This document shows positions 59,679 to 64,000 of a stretch of 64,000 nucleotides of DNA, piece by piece. Position 1 is the first letter of the stretch. Each line of letters begins with the position of its first letter. The notes beneath the pieces are model-generated. The model made no database searches and was not told the DNA's origin. It saw only the letters and a program-made list of their open reading frames with translations. Source of the stretch: an uncultured Duncaniella sp. (GTDB lineage: Bacteria > Bacteroidota > Bacteroidia > Bacteroidales > Muribaculaceae); NCBI RefSeq assembly GCF_910578445.1, contig NZ_CAJTQC010000003.1, forward strand, positions 1-64,000, written 5' to 3'. Made by a program: the position numbers and the translations under genes.

Positions 59679-62600
59679 ATGAAAAGTAAAATTTTTGACC
59701 TTCGGAGTCTGCTGACGGCATTGATGCTTTGCTTCATGCTACCCGCCGTGGCGCAGGTCTCGGTGAAAGGTATCGTGCAGGATAAGTCGGGTGAGCCGCT
59801 TATCGGTGCGACAGTGCAAGAAAAGGGCAATCCCGCCAACGGTATCGCCACCGGTATAGACGGTGATTTCGCACTGAAAGTTAAGTCTGCAAAAGCAACA
59901 CTGATTGTTTCTTATGTAGGCATGAAGCCCCAAGAGGTAGCACTCAATGGCCGTACGGACATCACTGTTACACTTGAAGATGATTCTGAGATTCTTGACG
60001 AAGTCGTTGTGGTCGGCTATGGAACAATGAAGAAAAGCGACCTTGCGGGTTCATCATCATCGCTCAACGAGGATGCCATGAGAGGCTCTGTCATCACCAA
60101 CCTTGACCAGTCGCTCCAAGGCCGTGCGACAGGTGTGCAGGCTGTGTCGACTTCGGGTGCTCCCGGTTCGTCATCGTCGATTCGTGTGCGCGGACAGGCG
60201 ACAATCAACGCCAATGCCGAGCCGCTCTATGTGATAGACGGTGTGATAGTGCAGGGCGGTGGTAATTCCGGTTCTGATTTTGGCCTTGGCGATGCGCTTG
60301 GCAACGGTAAGGTGTCGACTGTGTCACCTCTCTCGACCATCAACCCGTCTGACATCGTGTCAATGGAGATTCTCAAGGATGCTTCAGCCACGGCCATTTA
60401 TGGCGCGCAGGGTTCGAACGGTGTCGTTCTTATTACAACTAAGCGCGGTAAGGCCGGCGAGGCAAAATTCACATATGACGGTATGGTCGCATGGAATCAT
60501 CAGAATGAACGTCTCGATCTGATGAATCTTCGTGAATATGCCGAATTATACAATGACTTTGTTTCGCAGGGTTATGTGAGATCCAATGATTATTACAGCG
60601 ACCCGTCGATTCTCGGCAAAGGAACAAACTGGCAGGATGCCATGTTCCGCACCGCCTTCCAGAACCAGCATCAGATTTCAGCACAGGGAGGCACAGAGAA
60701 AGTGTCATACTACGTCTCCGGTTCATATATGAATCAGGAAGGAACTGTGATCGGATCTGATTTCGAGCGCTTCTCTTTCCGTGCTAACCTTGATGCACAG
60801 CTTAAGTCGTGGTTGAAGTTCGGCATGTCGTCCACCTATGCCGACACAAAAGAAAACCTTAAGCTTGCCGACGGTAATCAGGGTATCATCTATTACTCTC
60901 TTACCACGCTTCCCGATATTCCTATCTACGATGTCGACGGTAATTATTCGTCGATTGTACGTGAGGGTTACACTAATCCCAATCCCATCGCGCTCGCCAT
61001 GCTCGACAAGATCGAACTCCGCCGAAAGAAACTGTCGGGAAACTTCTTCTTTGACGTCACTCCGGTCAAGAATCTTATCTGGCATGCTGAGTTTGGCTAT
61101 GATGTCAGCAATTCGAAGAGCGACCGTTTCAAACCGACCGTGGATCTGGGCACATGGGTGCGCAGCAGCAACGAAAGTTCAATCGGTAAGAATGAATCTT
61201 GGTTCTGGCAGCTTAAGAACTATGTGACATATTCCGGCGACTGGGATAAACTCAGTTATACAGCTATGGTCGGTCAGGAATGCTGGGAATCGTCGTGGAA
61301 CAACACGAGCATCTTTGCATCAGGCCTTCCTTCGAACGAAGTCCATAATCCGGCGCTTGGCAACAAGAACTCTTATAATATCAGTGAAAGTTTCGGCAGC
61401 TCGGCCATGGCTTCGTTCTTCACACGCGAAACCTTGAACTGGGACGGACGTTATCTTCTGACTTATACATACCGTTACGACGGTTCATCGAACTTCGGTC
61501 CTGACAACCGCTGGGCCGGTTTCCACTCTCTCGCAGGTGCATGGCGCTTCTCGAATGAGAAATTCTTCGAATCTCTCGCGCCTGTCATCAACAATGGTAA
61601 ACTCCGTCTCGGATGGGGTCAGACCGGTAATGCAAATATCGGCGGTTATGCGTGGGGCACAGCTATGTCCCGCATGCCTTCGGCTCTCGGCCTTGGCTAT
61701 CGTCCGGCAAACATCCCTAACACTGCCATCAAATGGGAGACTCAGGAACAATGGAACGTCGGTCTTGATCTGAATTTCTTCAACAATCGCCTTAATCTTG
61801 TGGCCGATGCCTACATCAAGACATCGAAAGACATGCTTATGTCTCTCCAGCTTCCGTCCTATATGGGAACTCTCGGAAATGGTTCGTCGGCTCTTGCCGC
61901 TCCAAAAGGCAACTTCGGCGAAATCGAGAACAAGGGTTTTGAAATCGAGCTGACAGGCCGTCCGTTTGTCGGTGACTTCGAGTGGGAGTCGAGCATACAG
62001 TTCTCGTTTAACCGAAACAAGCTCAAGGCTCTGTCGGGCACAAGCAATGCTCAGCTTGTCGGCTACGGCCAGTGGAGCGATGTGGTTTCAGTGTCTGAAA
62101 TCGGACAGCCTCTCTATAATTTCTACGGCTATCAGGTGGAAGGTGTCTATCGTGACTATGAAGATCTTATCAATTCACCGCGCGATGTTGCCGTCTATCC
62201 AGAAGACGGAGTGTTCAACAAGAGCAATACCGTGTGGGTCGGCGACCTCAAATATAAGGATATCAGTGGCCCTGACGGAGTTCCCGACGGTGTGATTGAC
62301 GAGCATGACCGTACAGTCATCGGTAATCCTATGCCTGATTTTACATTCGGATGGACCAATACATTCCACTATAAGAATTTCGACCTGTCTGTGTTCATCA
62401 ACGGTTCTTATGGCAACGATGTGATGAACTATCTTGCCATTAACCTTACGAACATGAAGTCGACATGGACCAACCAGCTGACAACTGTCAACAATCGTGC
62501 TCAGCTTGTACCCATTGATCCGGGTAAGGTTTATCCTGCCGGCCAGAATTGGTATGACGATGTTGAGAATGTGCGCGTCTCTAACTGGAAGACCAAAACC

Positions 62601-62915
62601 CCTGCGGCCCGTCTAAACGACCCGGCTGACAACGACCGCATTTCGGATCGCTACATCGAAGATGGTTCATACATCCGTCTGAAAAACATCACATTTGGAT
62701 ACACTCTTCCCAAAAAGGTCCTTAAGAGCCTCCGTCTGGAGAACCTCCGTGTCTATTGCAATCTCCAGAACCTTCACACATGGACCAAATATAAGGGCTA
62801 CGATCCTGAAGTCGGCGCTTCAACTCAGGACTCTTCAGGCCTCGTATATGGTCTTGACGGCGGCCGCTATCCGTCTCCTTCAACTTACTCATTCGGATTA
62901 AACCTTTCATTCTAA
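59679..62915 (+). CDS. susC: SusC/RagA-family TonB-linked outer membrane protein
   Basis: The 1078-residue transporter imports oligosaccharides across the outer membrane, powered by TonB. It has a signal peptide (about 1-25), a carboxypeptidase-like domain (about 27-100, VKGIVQDKSGEPLIGATVQEKG, then IDGDFALKV), the SusC signature DEVVVVGYGTMKKSDLAGSSSSL, a plug (about 125-235 with PLYVIDGVIV and EILKDASATAIYGAQGSNGVVLITTKRG), and a barrel ending YSFGLNLSF with the terminal Phe. The length is typical. It starts 214 bases after the mannanase gene, and susD follows 21 bases later. The ligand is inferred from the enzymes upstream. Confidence 0.95.
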   Translation: MKSKIFDLRSLLTALMLCFMLPAVAQVSVKGIVQDKSGEPLIGATVQEKGNPANGIATGIDGDFALKVKSAKATLIVSYVGMKPQEVALNGRTDITVTLEDDSEILDEVVVVGYGTMKKSDLAGSSSSLNEDAMRGSVITNLDQSLQGRATGVQAVSTSGAPGSSSSIRVRGQATINANAEPLYVIDGVIVQGGGNSGSDFGLGDALGNGKVSTVSPLSTINPSDIVSMEILKDASATAIYGAQGSNGVVLITTKRGKAGEAKFTYDGMVAWNHQNERLDLMNLREYAELYNDFVSQGYVRSNDYYSDPSILGKGTNWQDAMFRTAFQNQHQISAQGGTEKVSYYVSGSYMNQEGTVIGSDFERFSFRANLDAQLKSWLKFGMSSTYADTKENLKLADGNQGIIYYSLTTLPDIPIYDVDGNYSSIVREGYTNPNPIALAMLDKIELRRKKLSGNFFFDVTPVKNLIWHAEFGYDVSNSKSDRFKPTVDLGTWVRSSNESSIGKNESWFWQLKNYVTYSGDWDKLSYTAMVGQECWESSWNNTSIFASGLPSNEVHNPALGNKNSYNISESFGSSAMASFFTRETLNWDGRYLLTYTYRYDGSSNFGPDNRWAGFHSLAGAWRFSNEKFFESLAPVINNGKLRLGWGQTGNANIGGYAWGTAMSRMPSALGLGYRPANIPNTAIKWETQEQWNVGLDLNFFNNRLNLVADAYIKTSKDMLMSLQLPSYMGTLGNGSSALAAPKGNFGEIENKGFEIELTGRPFVGDFEWESSIQFSFNRNKLKALSGTSNAQLVGYGQWSDVVSVSEIGQPLYNFYGYQVEGVYRDYEDLINSPRDVAVYPEDGVFNKSNTVWVGDLKYKDISGPDGVPDGVIDEHDRTVIGNPMPDFTFGWTNTFHYKNFDLSVFINGSYGNDVMNYLAINLTNMKSTWTNQLTTVNNRAQLVPIDPGKVYPAGQNWYDDVENVRVSNWKTKTPAARLNDPADNDRISDRYIEDGSYIRLKNITFGYTLPKKVLKSLRLENLRVYCNLQNLHTWTKYKGYDPEVGASTQDSSGLVYGLDGGRYPSPSTYSFGLNLSF

Positions 62916-62936
62916 TTCCAAATCTGTAATAAAATT

Positions 62937-64000
62937 ATGAAATTAATCAACACGCTAAATACGTATATACATATAGTTGCCGTGGCAGCACTTGGGATTG
63001 GCCTTACATCGTGTGAGGATTTTCTCAATCGTCCTGCCGAGGACAACTACAATGCCGGCAACTTCTATCAGAATGACGAACAGTGCTATCAGGGTGTCAA
63101 CTACCTGTATAATTCGCCATGGTATGACTTCCAGCGCGGATTCATCAAGGTCGGTGAGGTTCTGTCGGGCAACATGTACTGGGGCAGTTCTCCTTATCTG
63201 ACATTTACAATCAACGGAACAGACGAAGACCTTGTCAATATGTCGTCTTCGCTCTGGGCTGCCATCGGACACGCCAACACCGTCTATAAATATATAGGTG
63301 AGTCTTCAGGTCCAAGTGAGGAGGTGAAGAATTATACCCGTGGCGAATGTCTGACATGGAAGGCTATGGCCTATTTCTATCTTGTCCGCACTTTCGGCGA
63401 TGTGCCTATTATCCACGACAACTCTGCCGAAATCGCAGCCGGAACCTATAGCTCGAAGTTCAAAGTGCAGAGAGCTGATGTCTATGAATACATAATCATG
63501 ACACTTGAAAAAGCTCTCGAACTTCTGCCCAAAAGCGCCGCGAAGGGTCGTATTGACTACTATTGCGCCGAAGCCTTATTGTCGAAAGTCTATCTTACAC
63601 GTTCCGGTCTTGGAATGAGCGGTTCTCGCAATCAGTCTGACCTTGATATGGCAGCAAAGTTTGCAAAGGATGTTATAGACAATTCCGGACGTAAGCTTCT
63701 GCCGGTCTATTCTGATGTGTTCCGTCTGCAGAACAACGAGAGTGAGGAATCGCTGATTGCATGGCGCTGGAGCGCCGGTCGCGATCCTTGGACTCAGCAA
63801 AACACACTTCAGAGCGACCTTGCTCCTGTGGGATTTGATGAATTCGGTGATTGCTGGGGTGGTTACGGCGGTCCGTCGGTCGACCTTCAGGATGCTTTTG
63901 GTATTGATGTCATCAATACAAATCCGGCCAACCGCATCGACACGGATACGCGTCGCAAGGCTGTCATGATGCTTCCGGGTGACCATTATGAATATTTCTG
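62937..64000 (+). CDS. susD: SusD/RagB-family lipoprotein (3' end outside window)
   Basis: The visible 354 residues start at ATG 62937. A lipoprotein signal with Cys near 26 (GLTSCEDFLNRP) is followed by the SusD helical (TPR-like) pattern: FYQNDEQCYQGVNYLYN, ECLTWKAMAYFYLVRTFGDVPIIHDN, VYEYIIMTLEKALELLPK and YYCAEALLSKVYLTRSG. SusD caps the SusC channel and binds the glycan. The gene is cut by the window end, so the C-terminus and any following genes are unknown. Confidence 0.95.
   Translation, partial: MKLINTLNTYIHIVAVAALGIGLTSCEDFLNRPAEDNYNAGNFYQNDEQCYQGVNYLYNSPWYDFQRGFIKVGEVLSGNMYWGSSPYLTFTINGTDEDLVNMSSSLWAAIGHANTVYKYIGESSGPSEEVKNYTRGECLTWKAMAYFYLVRTFGDVPIIHDNSAEIAAGTYSSKFKVQRADVYEYIIMTLEKALELLPKSAAKGRIDYYCAEALLSKVYLTRSGLGMSGSRNQSDLDMAAKFAKDVIDNSGRKLLPVYSDVFRLQNNESEESLIAWRWSAGRDPWTQQNTLQSDLAPVGFDEFGDCWGGYGGPSVDLQDAFGIDVINTNPANRIDTDTRRKAVMMLPGDHYEYF

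Noticed and set aside
1..64000. tRNA, rRNA, insertion sequence or integrase
   Set aside because: None was recognised by reading; a tRNAscan or HMM search was not possible here, so a missed tRNA cannot be excluded.

Overview
The window looks like chromosomal DNA of a gut-type member of the Bacteroidales (Bacteroidota), possibly Muribaculaceae. Genus and species cannot be fixed from the sequence alone. The evidence is: Bacteroidota -7 boxes (TAnnTTTG, often with a TTTG or TTG about 19-21 bases upstream) before many genes; few Shine-Dalgarno sequences; a SusC/SusD pair; SGNH and GH5 enzymes in a polysaccharide utilisation locus; BamA followed by two Skp-like chaperones; a single-chain glycyl-tRNA synthetase; and a conserved sppA-lpxK-punA-thiL block.

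Region 1 (1-10.8 kb) is an accessory region, visibly more AT-rich than the rest and made almost entirely of uncharacterised genes. It holds a small XRE regulator facing a three-gene minus-strand set (a methyltransferase-like protein with an N-terminal helix-turn-helix region and two unknown proteins). Next come a structured RNA leader and a five-gene, overlapping operon of exported proteins (DUF6175-like, coiled-coil, FlgT-N-like, small secreted, single-TM). Then a three-gene cassette led by a divergent NADAR-domain protein, a G-quadruplex-type motif, and a probable non-coding RNA with its own -7 box and terminator.

Region 2 (11-29 kb) is core metabolism and information processing: an ECF-type sigma factor; a leucine operon leuA-leuC-leuD-(leuA paralogue)-leuB on the minus strand; a large outer-membrane beta-barrel protein; a DUF2007 protein and an O-acetylhomoserine sulfhydrylase; thrS-infC-rpmI-rplT on the minus strand; and divergent dnaG.

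Region 3 (29-49 kb) is envelope biogenesis and housekeeping: two exported proteins, uppS, bamA, two ompH/skp genes, an LptF/G-type permease, ribBA, a metal-uptake operon ending in crcB, glyS, lemA, an FKBP lipoprotein, tgt, a second LptF/G-type permease, and an unusual RPG-repeat exported protein. Region 4 (49-54 kb) is sppA-lpxK-punA-thiL on the minus strand.

Region 5 (54.4-64 kb) is a polysaccharide utilisation locus: an AraC regulator, a GH5 lipoprotein resembling endoglucanases, an SGNH acetylesterase, a GH5 lipoprotein resembling mannanases, then susC and the start of susD, cut by the window end. The enzymes together suggest an acetylated beta-mannan or glucomannan as substrate. I saw no tRNA, rRNA, transposase, integrase or CRISPR array.
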